The notes under the pieces were generated by a model. The model was not told the DNA's origin, searched no databases, and was given only the letters and a program-made list of their open reading frames with translations. Below, piece by piece: positions 18,538 to 28,093 of a DNA stretch of 64,000 bases. A program made the position numbers and the translations under genes. The DNA lies in the NCBI GenBank assembly GCA_002364005.1, contig DEXG01000023.1:90346-154345 (forward strand). Direction: 5' to 3'. Position 1 is the first letter of the stretch. Each line of letters opens with the position of its first letter. This DNA comes from Phycisphaerales bacterium UBA3190 (GTDB lineage: Bacteria > Planctomycetota > Phycisphaerae > Phycisphaerales > UBA1924).

Positions 18538-18989
18538 CTGTGCCTTTCAAACGAGCTGTTGCGGTCCTTGAGCATGCGGTTCATCGCTGCGAAGATGAAA
18601 GAGGCCGACCACGCGAGATACAGCAACCCACTCAATCCCTGAGTGGATGCGATAAACCGTAAATGCCCAGTTGGGAGAATGTCGCCGAATCCAATGGTGG
18701 TGTACATGACAGCAGAAGCGTAAAAATGACCGAGTAGACCATCCGTTCGATCTTCCGAGAGGGTGCCGATCTCCAACATATGCCAAGCGAAATAGTACGC
18801 CAACGCGTAGACAACGATGTCGAATACATGACTGATGTAGATGCCGAGCATGAGGCAAAAAAACCGGTGCCAAGTAAAGTCTTTGGATTCAAGTGTGAAT
18901 TTTGCTGCCACCATAAAAAAAGCGAGACGAACGCCGGTGGTCAAGAGAATGAGCAGGATGCTGATAAGGATTGCAGTGGTCATTGGCAC
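18534..18989 (-). CDS. Two-TM potassium-channel-like protein
   Basis: 151 aa. Two or three membrane helices enclose a pore loop with selectivity-filter sequence TTIGFGDI, the K+ channel signature (TxGYGD/TxGFGD). There is no cytoplasmic regulatory domain, so it is a minimal Ion_trans_2-type channel. It is ATGA-coupled to the downstream APC permease. It may compensate membrane potential or K+ loss during metal stress; that role is inferred. Confidence 0.82.
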   Translation of the reverse strand: MPMTTAILISILLILLTTGVRLAFFMVAAKFTLESKDFTWHRFFCLMLGIYISHVFDIVVYALAYYFAWHMLEIGTLSEDRTDGLLGHFYASAVMYTTIGFGDILPTGHLRFIASTQGLSGLLYLAWSASFIFAAMNRMLKDRNSSFERHR

Positions 18990-19016
18990 AGTCCTTACAT
19001 CGGTCTGTCGATCACG

Positions 19017-19931
19017 CTAGAACGCAAGCCGCACACCAAAGATCAGTGATACATTTTCCGTGTCAGTGCCGACCGACTCGGCAACGCTTGCGGTCTCACC
19101 GGCCAGCACTCCGTAGCGCACCCCGATGTACGGCGCGAACTCGCGCTTGATCTCGTAACGCAGGCGCAGGTCGAGATTCGCATCAGTCAATCCAGCACCG
19201 ATCGCACGATCCGGAATGTCTTGGAAAGCGAAGCCAAGCTCTGCTCGGGGCTGAAGCACGAATCGCTGCGTGAGGCGGAGGTTGTATTCCGCTTCGACTG
19301 CGGCCGTAACATCCGCATCTTCAGAGATGTAGAGTGATGAGTCCATTTCAATCATCCCGGGAGCGAGGCCCTGGAGAGCGAGAACGCCGGACCATCGGTC
19401 CTCGTAGTCTCCGGATTCCCACTCATTGGCGTACTGGGCTCCGGCCTGCAAACTCCAGAATGGCGTGATTAGACGCGAGTAGAGCAAATCGGTTTCCGAT
19501 TCACCTTGATCCTGACCTTCAAAGGCCAGTTCGCCTTCAGACTTCCACACAAAGCGGTTGTAGTCGAAGCCGACCCATCCCTGGGCCTCCCAACCAATCT
19601 GATCAGCGCCTCCCCCGTCCGGAATCCTGTATTCGAGCTGCTCAAACAGAGTGAAGAACTTCAACTCGTCATCTGCGACTGGATCTGGATAGCTTTCTGG
19701 GGGCGGGCCCGCGGCATAGTCAAGCACACCGTCCAGAGACATGCCTTCTGGTAAGGCGGGACCGTCACTGTGATGAGACCCTTCAGCGGATGTTTCGGGC
19801 TGCGGCTGCTGCGATGTCTCCGGTGTCTCGGTCTTGGTTTCGCTTGCGGGATGCTCGTGCTGCGCGAGCGCTGGCTCGACTGCCATTCCCCAAGAGACTA
19901 GAATCAACAACACACACTTATGAATCTGCAT
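19017..19931 (-). CDS. copB: Outer-membrane copper resistance protein CopB
   Basis: 304 aa from ATG 19931, which has GAGGAGG upstream; the longer frame lies in copA. Signal peptide ends near ALAQ (about 24). A His/Thr/Glu-rich linker precedes beta-barrel sequence typical of CopB/PcoB (FTLFEQLEYRIP; WVGFDYNRFVWKSEGE; LRYEIKREFAPYIGVRYGV) ending in a Phe. The gene follows copA with a 14-bp overlap, the standard copAB order. It acts as an outer-membrane component of periplasmic copper handling. Confidence 0.9.
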   Translation of the reverse strand: MQIHKCVLLILVSWGMAVEPALAQHEHPASETKTETPETSQQPQPETSAEGSHHSDGPALPEGMSLDGVLDYAAGPPPESYPDPVADDELKFFTLFEQLEYRIPDGGGADQIGWEAQGWVGFDYNRFVWKSEGELAFEGQDQGESETDLLYSRLITPFWSLQAGAQYANEWESGDYEDRWSGVLALQGLAPGMIEMDSSLYISEDADVTAAVEAEYNLRLTQRFVLQPRAELGFAFQDIPDRAIGAGLTDANLDLRLRYEIKREFAPYIGVRYGVLAGETASVAESVGTDTENVSLIFGVRLAF

Positions 19932-21783
19932 TTGCAGCCTCCTCTTCCAGAGAACGGACAACGGCAATCGTCCGGAACATGCCCATCTTCATGTGATAGA
20001 GGACGTGGCAATGAAACGCCCACTGCCCCGGCGCATCGGCCGTGATGTCGACCGTGAGAAGCTCAGCAGGCTGGACATTCACGGTGTGCTTGCGTGGATT
20101 CTTGGCGTAATTGTTTCCTGCATAGAGATCCATCCACATGCCATGGAGGTGAATCGGATGATTCATCATGGTGTCGTTGATCATGTTGATGCGCAGGCGT
20201 TCGCCGTATTGAAAGCGGATCATGTCCGCTTCCGACCACTTCTTGCCGTCGAACCCCCAGATGTACTTATGCATATTTCCAGTCAGGTGAAGATCGAACT
20301 GTCGAGTCGGTGGACGCCGATCGGAGGGTGTTTCTAGGCATCGGAGTTGCGAATAGGTGAGAACGCGCCGCCCATCATCCCCAAGCCCCGAGCCCGGATC
20401 GCTCAGTTGACGATACCTGGTGCGCCCCATCACGATGCTACCCGGGCCGTGCATATCGGGGCCATGCTCGATCCGCTCCGGCAACCCCGATGTCGGTAGG
20501 TCTTCGACCGAACTCGCAGACCCCTCGTTGGTGTGCGCGGTATCGGCTGCGTCACTCATGTCCCCGTGCGACCCGTGCTCCATTGAACCCGCGTCCGAGG
20601 AGTCGCCATTCATCACGGTGTGCATCATCCCCATGTCCGCCATTGTGAGCATGGGTCGCTGACGACACTCTGGTATCGCCGCTTCGATATCAAGACGAGG
20701 TCCGATTGTGCCGCGTGCGAACCCGCTCCGGTCCATCGCTTCGGCAAAGAGCGTCCTCGGGCGATCGTCGGGAAGCGTGACGATGACATCGTAGGTTTCC
20801 GCAACGGCGATCCGGAGCTCGTCGGTTTCCACAGGCTCGATGTTCTGGCCATCGGCTTGGACCACCGTCATCGGCAAACCGTTGACCCTGAAGTCGTAGT
20901 ACGTCAATGCAGAGGCATTGACGATCCGCAGGCGAACACGCTGGCCGGGCTGCGCAACAGCAGCCCAGTTTTCATCCGGGGTCCGCCCATTCATGAGGAA
21001 GGTGTATATCGATCCGGTCACATCGGCGATGTCCGTTGGGTCCATCCGCATGCGTTGCCAGTTAAATCGCGTCTTGAGAACCTCGGTAAAGCTTTGCCCC
21101 GTAGCCTCGGCTTGCGTATTCAGGTTCGCAAGCGTGGGGCGTTGGAAGTTGAAATAGCCCTCCATCGTCTTGAGCTTGTGCATCACCACATACGGGTCCA
21201 TGTGCGTCCAGTCTGACAAGACAATCGAGTATTCGATGTCGTACTCGACGGGATCCTTGTCGGCTGGATCGATGATCAACTGCCCGTAGTGGCCGAGCTG
21301 CTCTTGGAGCCCGGAATGGCTGTGATACCAGTAGGTTCCATTCTGACGCACAGGGTACCGATACTCGAATGTCGTTCCCGGATCGATCCCCTCGAAGCTG
21401 ACTCCTGGCACGCCGTCCATTGTGAATGGCACCAGAAGCCCGTGCCAATGGATCGATGTTGATTCGTCAAGACGGTTGTGCACACGGATCAACGCCTCCC
21501 GGCCCTCACGCATGCGGATCAGCGGACCGGGGATGCCTCCATTGATCGTGATCGCAGACGACGGACGACAACCGATGTCAATCGTTTTCCGCTCAATAAA
21601 TAGATCGATACCCTCTGGCGAGGTGGCGTCGAGCTCCGAGCTCGTCCCTCGCGCTAATTCGCCAGACGCGCGCGCAACACCGGGGACCGACAATGCATAG
21701 GCGGCAAGCACGGCCCGACCACCGGTCCCGATAAACCGGCGTCGACTCCATGATTCCCATACTCGTGGATCGATATCAGACAT
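19918..21783 (-). CDS. copA: CopA-type multicopper oxidase
   Basis: 621 aa from ATG 21783 (GGGAG upstream). Tat-like signal with SRRRFIG (about 13-19). Copper ligands are visible: HWHG (112-115), the WYHSHSG segment, HPIHLHGM and HCHVLYHMKMGM (type 1/2/3 sites). A Met/His-rich insert (MADMGMMHTVMNGD...GSMEHGSHGDMSD) is typical of CopA/PcoA proteins that bind extra Cu+. It oxidises Cu+ in the periplasm. Transcribed upstream of copB. Confidence 0.93.
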   Translation of the reverse strand: MSDIDPRVWESWSRRRFIGTGGRAVLAAYALSVPGVARASGELARGTSSELDATSPEGIDLFIERKTIDIGCRPSSAITINGGIPGPLIRMREGREALIRVHNRLDESTSIHWHGLLVPFTMDGVPGVSFEGIDPGTTFEYRYPVRQNGTYWYHSHSGLQEQLGHYGQLIIDPADKDPVEYDIEYSIVLSDWTHMDPYVVMHKLKTMEGYFNFQRPTLANLNTQAEATGQSFTEVLKTRFNWQRMRMDPTDIADVTGSIYTFLMNGRTPDENWAAVAQPGQRVRLRIVNASALTYYDFRVNGLPMTVVQADGQNIEPVETDELRIAVAETYDVIVTLPDDRPRTLFAEAMDRSGFARGTIGPRLDIEAAIPECRQRPMLTMADMGMMHTVMNGDSSDAGSMEHGSHGDMSDAADTAHTNEGSASSVEDLPTSGLPERIEHGPDMHGPGSIVMGRTRYRQLSDPGSGLGDDGRRVLTYSQLRCLETPSDRRPPTRQFDLHLTGNMHKYIWGFDGKKWSEADMIRFQYGERLRINMINDTMMNHPIHLHGMWMDLYAGNNYAKNPRKHTVNVQPAELLTVDITADAPGQWAFHCHVLYHMKMGMFRTIAVVRSLEEEAANADS

Positions 21784-21849
21784 GGTGATTATTCTCCCGC
21801 AATGCATACATACTAGAAATTGGTGACGATGCTGGTGGTAAAATATTTC

Positions 21850-22479
21850 TCATTGTGCACTTGTGTAAAGCGAAACCCTTGCTTTCTTGAGCATGCCAAT
21901 GAAGGCCAAGCCGGGCTCCTTGAACTCGCTCAGCCGCAGGGTCTGCCAGTGGCGATCGAGGTATTCATCAAGGTAGGATATAACCTGCGAGAGAAGGATC
22001 ACATGGCAATGTCGCCCAACACTCTGGTCGTGCGTTGATCCGAAAGCGACCAGACGGACCCGGTGCCCCGATTGAGTCTGTGCGGCTCCTCGACTCACAA
22101 GTTCGGTGGCTAATGTCTCCGCGTGGTCGTAACTGCAGCATCCGAACCTCGTTAAGGCTGCACGCAGTACAGCGGGTTCCGTGGCTCCTCTATTGAGAGT
22201 TGCCTTTCCCTCTTTGACCTCACCGACGAGCATGTCGGCTCCGCCATCGGTGAGCGCGAGTGCTGGGTCAACCTCACCGACTGCAACGTCCTGGGTAGAG
22301 GATCTACCGCGCCTTGGGATCAACCGAGCGGCATCGGGAAATCGAAATGCCAAAACGTCGATGTCAGTCGCGGTTCGGTGGATGCCCGAGCGACCTGATT
22401 CGACGATTGGGAATTCGGTGACAGTGAAGTAGCCATTGACCCTAAGGTAAGCCTGCACCAGTGCGACTGCGTTGTCCAT
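21850..22479 (-). CDS. Hypothetical protein with possible PD-(D/E)XK-like core
   Basis: 209 aa, soluble. The segment ATDIDVLAFRF followed about 45 residues later by MLVGEVKEGKA resembles the D...ExK arrangement of restriction-endonuclease-like folds. No other domain is recognised and there is no signal peptide. It sits between the copper oxidase and a small exported protein, with normal base composition. The nuclease-fold idea is inference from two motifs only. Confidence 0.55.
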   Translation of the reverse strand: MDNAVALVQAYLRVNGYFTVTEFPIVESGRSGIHRTATDIDVLAFRFPDAARLIPRRGRSSTQDVAVGEVDPALALTDGGADMLVGEVKEGKATLNRGATEPAVLRAALTRFGCCSYDHAETLATELVSRGAAQTQSGHRVRLVAFGSTHDQSVGRHCHVILLSQVISYLDEYLDRHWQTLRLSEFKEPGLAFIGMLKKARVSLYTSAQ

Positions 22480-22500
22480 TGTGATACTCCTTCGAGTAAT

Positions 22501-22950
22501 CTAAGGTGTCGGGGTAGATACATGTATTGCCTCGGCCTCGGAAACGAAGTATTCCGTGATTGCGATACCAAATGGTGAGGAGGCATCGGACTCAACAACT
22601 CGTTGATTCCACGCCTTCATCCACTCAACGTGCCGGAGAATCGCGTCCTCTTGGTTCCCGAGACTGGGATCGAGTTCATACAACTCTATCTTGGCTTGCA
22701 TTCGTCTCTTGGACCACCGGTAGATGGCCTCGGGATCCATACCACCTCGCGGAGCACCGCTTTCTGCATCGTGGAACATGTGACAGATGCGCTCAGCGAC
22801 TTGGAGCTTGGCTCGGGCGGCATCGAGCTGATCCATGGCCGCTACGCGGCCTTCAGGTTGGCGTTCGCCGGCGTCAAGACTGCCGGCCGCGATTGTGAAC
22901 AATGCGATCATCAGAATGGCTGCGGTTATGGTGGGCGTGAAATGTTTCAT
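22501..22950 (-). CDS. Small exported helical protein of unknown function
   Basis: 149 aa. Signal peptide (about 1-27, cleavage near AAGSLDAG). The mature part is helical with one Cys (ERICHMF) and ends EAIHVSTPTP. Not recognised. It precedes the nuclease-like gene on the same strand and follows the P-type ATPase, so it probably belongs to the copper transcription unit. Confidence 0.55.
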   Translation of the reverse strand: MKHFTPTITAAILMIALFTIAAGSLDAGERQPEGRVAAMDQLDAARAKLQVAERICHMFHDAESGAPRGGMDPEAIYRWSKRRMQAKIELYELDPSLGNQEDAILRHVEWMKAWNQRVVESDASSPFGIAITEYFVSEAEAIHVSTPTP

Positions 22951-22989
22951 GGCTCATGTCCTATTGAGGGGATATATGTAAATCGCTTC

Positions 22990-25059
22990 CTACTCGTCGC
23001 GTTCTGTCACCACATGATGGGTGTCCGTTGGAAGCCGCTCGATGCGTAGGAACTTGGCGTTGATTGCCACGATCACGGTGGAAAGAGACATGAATACAGC
23101 GCCCAGTGCCGGAGACAGTACGATCCCGAGCGGGTACAGCACCCCAGCAGCTGCGGGGATGGCGAACGCGTTATAGCCCGTTGCCCACCAAAGGTTCTGG
23201 ACCATCTTGCGATAGGTTGCACGCGAAAGCTCAATAATGGCGGTCACATCTCGGGGGTCAGAGCGGACAAGCACGATGTCCGCAGACTCGATCGCGACAT
23301 CAGTACCAGCCCCGACGGCGATGCCAACATCGGCTTGGGTGAGTGCCGGCGCGTCGTTCACACCATCACCGGTCATCGCGACCACGAGGCCACGCGACTG
23401 CACTTCCTTGATCTTGGATGCCTTCTGGTCTGGAAGAACTTCGGCGAAGTAGTCATCGAGTCCGAGTTCCTCAGAGACCCATTTCGCTACGGCCTCGGCG
23501 TCACCGGTAAGCATCATTACCTGTATGCCCATGGCTTTGAGCCGTTCGAGCGCCTCGCGTGACTCCGGTCTGATGATGTCTGCAAGCGCGATGGCTCCCT
23601 CGACAGCCCCGTCGATAATCAAGTAAACAACGGTCTTACCCTGATCGGCGACGGTGCGTACTCGCTCGTCGGTGACGACCATGTCATGCTCACGGAGGTA
23701 GCCCGGGCTGACGATCCGGAGACGAATGCCGTCGACGACCGCCTCGGCTCCGCGGCCTGGGATGGCTCTGAACTCTGATGGTGCGGGGAACTCGACTTTC
23801 CGTTCCCGGGCACCACGCACGACACCTTCAGCGATGGGGTGCTCTGACTGACTCTCAAGACTCGCCGCGAGGCGAAGAAGTTCCTCTTCGGACCGCTCGC
23901 CAAGAGGGATGATGTCGGTGACGCCGAATCTGCCTTCTGTGAGCGTGCCGGTCTTGTCGAAGACGATGGCGTCAAGGTCTTTGCCTCTCTCGAAAGCAGT
24001 GCGATCGCGGATGAGAAGGCCGTTTCCGGCCGAGATCGACGTCGAGACAGCAACGACGAGCGGGACCGCCAAGCCCAACGCATGAGGGCACGCGATGATC
24101 ATGACGGTTACCGCACGCTCAAGTGAGAAGTCGAACGGCTTACCGATGAGAAGCCACGTCACGAGCGTGGCAGAGCCTACTGTGATCGCAATCACAGTGA
24201 GCCAGAGTGCCGCGCGGTTGGCCAAGTCCTGCGTCTTGGACTTCGACTCTTGCGCCGCGCGGACCATCTCGATGACCTGAGCGAGATAGGTCTCGCCCCC
24301 AGTGCGTCGGACCTCCATAGTGAAGGCCGATTCACCGTTAATCGCACCCCCGATGACTTCGTCTCCCTCTCCCTTCTCGGCAGGCTTGCTCTCGCCGGTG
24401 AGCATCGCCTCGTTGATGGTCGATCGCCCATCGACAATCATTCCGTCGGTCGGGATCTTCTCGCCGGGCTTGACCAAGACTCGGTCGCCGTGGTGAATTT
24501 CGGAAACCGGGACGTCGCGAGTGCTTCCGTCATCGCCGACGAGATGCGCCTCAGAAGGCATGAGTTTGACGAGTTTCTCGAGCGCAGCGGACGCCCCCAT
24601 CACGGACTTCATCTCGATCCAGTGGCCCAGAAGCATGATGTCGATGAGCGTTGCGAGTTCCCAGAAGAACACTTCGCCGACCAGCCCAAAGACAACCGCG
24701 GTGGAATAGAAGTACGCCACAGAGATCGCCAACGCGATGAGCGTCATCATGCCCGGGCGTCGCTTACCCAGTTCGTTGCCCAGACCGGAAAGGAATGGCC
24801 AGCCGCCGAAAAAATATACGATCGAAGCGAACACAAACTGCACATAGGAATCGCCTGTGAAAGAAAGCGCCTCCTCTAATCCAAGCAGTGACTGGATCAT
24901 GGGCGCAAGAGCGACGACAGGGGCAGTCAGCACCAGCGAGACCCAGAAGCGCTTTCGGAAGTCCGCCACCATGTGCGCATGATGATTATGATGACCGCCC
25001 TCGGATTGATTGTTGTGGCCGTGTTGATTCACAGCGTGGCCGTGATGTTTATGGGTCAT
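22990..25059 (-). CDS. CopB-type (CPH motif) copper-translocating P-type ATPase
   Basis: 689 aa from ATG 25059, with GGAGAT upstream; the frame extends to 25269 but that part overlaps the DUF5676-like gene. A His-rich N-terminus (about 1-35) replaces HMA domains. Membrane segments are followed by the actuator TGES, the ion-channel motif CPH, the phosphorylation loop [11 protein letters not shown] locus SEHPIAEG, and [15 protein letters not shown] rather than CPC places it in the P1B-3 group (Cu2+/Cu+, CopB-like). It exports copper from the cytoplasm to feed periplasmic CopA. Confidence 0.93.
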   Translation of the reverse strand: MTHKHHGHAVNQHGHNNQSEGGHHNHHAHMVADFRKRFWVSLVLTAPVVALAPMIQSLLGLEEALSFTGDSYVQFVFASIVYFFGGWPFLSGLGNELGKRRPGMMTLIALAISVAYFYSTAVVFGLVGEVFFWELATLIDIMLLGHWIEMKSVMGASAALEKLVKLMPSEAHLVGDDGSTRDVPVSEIHHGDRVLVKPGEKIPTDGMIVDGRSTINEAMLTGESKPAEKGEGDEVIGGAINGESAFTMEVRRTGGETYLAQVIEMVRAAQESKSKTQDLANRAALWLTVIAITVGSATLVTWLLIGKPFDFSLERAVTVMIIACPHALGLAVPLVVAVSTSISAGNGLLIRDRTAFERGKDLDAIVFDKTGTLTEGRFGVTDIIPLGERSEEELLRLAASLESQSEHPIAEGVVRGARERKVEFPAPSEFRAIPGRGAEAVVDGIRLRIVSPGYLREHDMVVTDERVRTVADQGKTVVYLIIDGAVEGAIALADIIRPESREALERLKAMGIQVMMLTGDAEAVAKWVSEELGLDDYFAEVLPDQKASKIKEVQSRGLVVAMTGDGVNDAPALTQADVGIAVGAGTDVAIESADIVLVRSDPRDVTAIIELSRATYRKMVQNLWWATGYNAFAIPAAAGVLYPLGIVLSPALGAVFMSLSTVIVAINAKFLRIERLPTDTHHVVTERDE

Positions 25060-25346
25060 GACGATCTCCTTCCAACGGCGAGGTTGTAGAGTGAAGCAAT
25101 GAGTGCACCAAAGAGCCAACCGAGAAGGATGACCTCCACGGTGCCGACGATGGCTTCCCACCACGGCATGTCCCAACGAACAAATGACTCGACATCGAGG
25201 CCGTGCATAACGCTGTTGAAGAACCGGACCACGAGCTCCTTCGGCGCAACGAGCATGAGCGTGGCACACGCGATGTACAGCAAGCCGCAGGCGACCCCGA
25301 AGGCGAATCCGGATCCTTTGATACTAATCGTGTTCACAGGGCACAT
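25056..25346 (-). CDS. Two-TM membrane protein, DUF5676-like
   Basis: 96 aa with two helices (about 14-34 and 66-88) and a motif-like middle WDMPWWEAIVGTVEVILLGWLFGALIA, resembling the DUF5676 group found beside copper ATPases. ATGA overlap with the ATPase start and overlap with the preceding small gene show a co-translated block. Function unknown. Confidence 0.7.
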   Translation of the reverse strand: MCPVNTISIKGSGFAFGVACGLLYIACATLMLVAPKELVVRFFNSVMHGLDVESFVRWDMPWWEAIVGTVEVILLGWLFGALIASLYNLAVGRRSS

Positions 25347-25527
25347 CTCCTTTATCTGTCGGGGTCGATCCGTGGTTATGCCCGCGGAGCATCAGCAAAT
25401 GACACCCGAACATCAGCACGATGAAGACGAACAACGCGACGTTGTTGTCGACTCCGAACAGCGGGAGCAGGAACACTGCGAGTAGTGGCAGGGCACAGCC
25501 CGCCACATGCATGAGTGAATGTCGCAT
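25324..25527 (-). CDS. Small membrane protein, DUF2933-like
   Basis: 67 aa. A double hydrophobic hairpin (ALPLLAVFLLPLFGV and ALFVFIVLMFGCHLLML) is followed by a short His-containing tail (RGHNHG) with Cys. The CHLLML-xRGH ending matches small DUF2933-type proteins common beside copper-export genes. It overlaps its neighbours, so it is part of the ATPase operon. Confidence 0.65.
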   Translation of the reverse strand: MRHSLMHVAGCALPLLAVFLLPLFGVDNNVALFVFIVLMFGCHLLMLRGHNHGSTPTDKGDVPCEHD

Positions 25528-26960
25528 CAGCAGACCCCCTGTGGTTGTTTGGCTACTGCAACGGCGACAGTGACTACCGTCATGTCGTCCGCGGCGGCTC
25601 TGCCATCGAGGTGTTGACGCGCAGAATTAAGTACGCTCTCGGCCACGGATTTTGGAGTGCGATTACGCAGTCGGGTGAGATTCCGCACGATCGACTGTCG
25701 GCCCAGCAGCTTTCCGTCGCGGTCCACAGATTCGCTCAAACCATCGGACATGAGTACGAGGACATCGCCAGCGTCAAGATCGAGTTCGACATCTTCGAAT
25801 TCTGCGGAGGGGTCGATGCCGAGGATCATGCCCGTCGAAGTGAGCTCGGTGAGCTGCCCTTGGGCAATGAGCACATAGCAGGTTTCGTGACCCGCGCTCG
25901 CATACGTGATGGGACCTCCGAGTGCGGGCACACGCACGACAATCATGGTCACAAAATCCTCCGGCAAACTCGCACGGCAGACCCCCGAGTTGAGGTTTTT
26001 GAGCACCGCTGCTGGGCTGAGCTCCGACGCATCGAGGGAAACAACGAGCGCTTTGATGACGGCGGCACCCATGGCAGCTGGGACCCCGTGCCCGACGACG
26101 TCGGCAAGGCATATCAACCTGTCTCCGCCCACCAGTTCGATCACTTCCACGTAGTCACCGGCAACCTGGTCAGCCGGGTGGTACTCGATGGCGATGTCGG
26201 GGTCTGATGACGCACCGGCCATCAATCGAGACTGGAGTCGCCTGGCGCGTGCCAGTTGCGCCGCGCGGTCTTCCTCTCGCCTTACGAGATCGAGCATCAT
26301 GGTGCCCAGTTCCCCCGTCAGCGTTGCCAACTCGGCGTTGGTGGGCTCAGGGAGATCGACGGTGGTGTGCGTCTCCCCAAAGGTGCGGACGCGATGCGAC
26401 AGAGCTTCGAGCGGTGCTGAGATGAGTCGCAGTAGGAGTGCGTTCACGATGGCTGCTGCAACTACGGAGGTGACAAAGAGCACTAGAGCACGCCTCAAAG
26501 CAGTAGCTCTGGCTGATGCAACCACTGGGCTCGCCGACTCTGAAACCCTGACCAATGTCGGTTCGCTGGCGGATTCGCCCCGGATACGAGACAGACTCTC
26601 GGAATGAACATGCGCGGTGTGTGAGGCGAAATACTGGCCCGTGGCCTGCCACGCCTGCACTGTGTGCCCAGGCGATGTCTTCGTGTCCATCGCAGTGCAA
26701 ACACCGTCGAGATAGGCCTGGACGGCCTCGCTCCCGTGATGGCTGAGCGCGTTGATGGCCTCGCTAATCGCACTGGCCTCGTCGGCGAGCGATGCCTGCT
26801 TGCTCAGAATCGCCGCATCCATGCTGGCTCGGTAGTCAAGATAAAGCATGCCGAGCGTGGCTACGCCAACGACGGTGTTCACGACGAGCAGTAGCTGCGT
26901 GCGAACTCGGAGGCTGGCAAACCACTTCCGGGAGCGTGTAGTGAATGACCAGGGCTTCAT
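25527..26960 (-). CDS. Membrane SpoIIE-type PP2C phosphatase with HAMP domain
   Basis: 477 aa. Transmembrane helix at about 20-42, a periplasmic helical sensor segment of about 110 aa, a second helix (about 165-185), HAMP-like linker, then a SpoIIE/RsbU phosphatase domain (AGDYVEVIELVGGDRLICLADVVGHGVPAAM; VLVLMSDGLSES). The metal-binding acidic residues appear intact. It probably dephosphorylates an anti-sigma-factor antagonist in a partner-switching pathway, but no antagonist or anti-sigma gene is next to it. It may sense an envelope or metal signal. Confidence 0.82.
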   Translation of the reverse strand: MKPWSFTTRSRKWFASLRVRTQLLLVVNTVVGVATLGMLYLDYRASMDAAILSKQASLADEASAISEAINALSHHGSEAVQAYLDGVCTAMDTKTSPGHTVQAWQATGQYFASHTAHVHSESLSRIRGESASEPTLVRVSESASPVVASARATALRRALVLFVTSVVAAAIVNALLLRLISAPLEALSHRVRTFGETHTTVDLPEPTNAELATLTGELGTMMLDLVRREEDRAAQLARARRLQSRLMAGASSDPDIAIEYHPADQVAGDYVEVIELVGGDRLICLADVVGHGVPAAMGAAVIKALVVSLDASELSPAAVLKNLNSGVCRASLPEDFVTMIVVRVPALGGPITYASAGHETCYVLIAQGQLTELTSTGMILGIDPSAEFEDVELDLDAGDVLVLMSDGLSESVDRDGKLLGRQSIVRNLTRLRNRTPKSVAESVLNSARQHLDGRAAADDMTVVTVAVAVAKQPQGVC

Positions 26961-27298
26961 GAGCAGCTCTCCGGCTTCTTGTGGCCGTCGCGCCGAAGCT
27001 CGTAGGCGATGCTCAGACTAAGCACGGTGCGAATCACGATGACCGCACCGAGTACGGCCATACCCTCGAGTGTGGGCGTGACAACCGTCTTGAGGATGTC
27101 CGCCGCGATCAGGAACTCAAGTGAGAGCACAAGGCGTTCGGCGAGACGGAGGCGCGACTCGGTCGTGCGCTCGCGGAGACCCCGGCGTATCGCTGCGACC
27201 ACGATGTCTATGACGGCAGCCACGATGGATGCAGCGATCATGATCGCGGCGATCGCTTCGATGAACTGAACAGTGATGTTGATGAGTTGTTCTATCAT
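26957..27298 (-). CDS. DUF1622-like three-TM membrane protein
   Basis: 113 aa with helices at about 10-36, 58-72 and 75-98. The spacing and the segment AERLVLSLEFLIAADILKTVVTPT are typical of the DUF1622 family. The function of that family is unknown. It overlaps the phosphatase start by 4 bp. Confidence 0.75.
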   Translation of the reverse strand: MIEQLINITVQFIEAIAAIMIAASIVAAVIDIVVAAIRRGLRERTTESRLRLAERLVLSLEFLIAADILKTVVTPTLEGMAVLGAVIVIRTVLSLSIAYELRRDGHKKPESCS

Positions 27299-27319
27299 GC
27301 GATGTCGTAGCTCTATCTA

Positions 27320-28093
27320 TCAGTGGTGCTTGTACCAGCCGATTCGTGGGATCTCGTTCCATGAGTTGGTCCGGTGACATTTGAAGCAATCCGTCACCTC
27401 GGCATGCTCAATACCAGCGACACGTTTCGATACCATTTTGAAATGGCCCATGTAGTGACTCGGCGGCGCGCTGTGGCACTGCGCACAGTTCATGGACATC
27501 GGCGACGGGTGCCGGTACTCCGGGATGTTCCAGGTCAATGTGGAGTGGCAGGATGCGCAGCTGGTTCCGAAGAGTGTGCGGTGCGGGTCCTCGTTGGCGT
27601 GACAGGACGCGCAATCAAGAGCAAGTTCGCTCGACGAGATCCGCGGGTGTGGTGTCGGCATCGCGCGAGCATGAGCCCGTATTGACTCGATGATGACCTG
27701 CGCGTCGTTGCTTGCACCGGATTGTGCGATCTCAACAAATAAGTCATGGTCCATGGCCGTCGGGGTCGCTGGTGGCGACTGGTGTTCGGCGTGACAGCCG
27801 ACGCAAGAGCCCACGCTTGCATGGAACGCAGTCTCAGGTTGAGAAAGAAGCTCTTCGTCATTGGCGTGGCACGCAATGCAGTTCGAAGCAGTGACGCCGA
27901 TGTGGGGCGTGTGGCAAGAGGTGCAATCGTTGCCGAGAAAGGCGTGGGCCTCGGTGAGCGGTCCGGGACTGACGAACTCTTGCCAACCGGGAGCCGCGTC
28001 TGCACCCCCTCGATGGACGAACAGTGGGAGTGAGAACGCGAAGCCAAGTCCTCCGAGTGTGACGACGCCATAGATAACTTCGAGTTTTTTCAT
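27320..28093 (-). CDS. Seven-haem c-type cytochrome
   Basis: 257 aa from ATG 28093; the longer frame to 28180 overlaps the upstream gene. An N-terminal membrane anchor or signal (about 5-25) is followed by seven CxxCH motifs: CTSCH, CIACH, CVGCH, CASCH, CASCH, CAQCH and CFKCH. Several other His residues can serve as distal ligands. It is a periplasmic electron carrier. It overlaps the b-type membrane protein start by 4 bp, and the flavin/2Fe-2S reductase precedes both. I infer an electron path from cytoplasmic reductant to a periplasmic acceptor. Confidence 0.88.
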   Translation of the reverse strand: MKKLEVIYGVVTLGGLGFAFSLPLFVHRGGADAAPGWQEFVSPGPLTEAHAFLGNDCTSCHTPHIGVTASNCIACHANDEELLSQPETAFHASVGSCVGCHAEHQSPPATPTAMDHDLFVEIAQSGASNDAQVIIESIRAHARAMPTPHPRISSSELALDCASCHANEDPHRTLFGTSCASCHSTLTWNIPEYRHPSPMSMNCAQCHSAPPSHYMGHFKMVSKRVAGIEHAEVTDCFKCHRTNSWNEIPRIGWYKHH

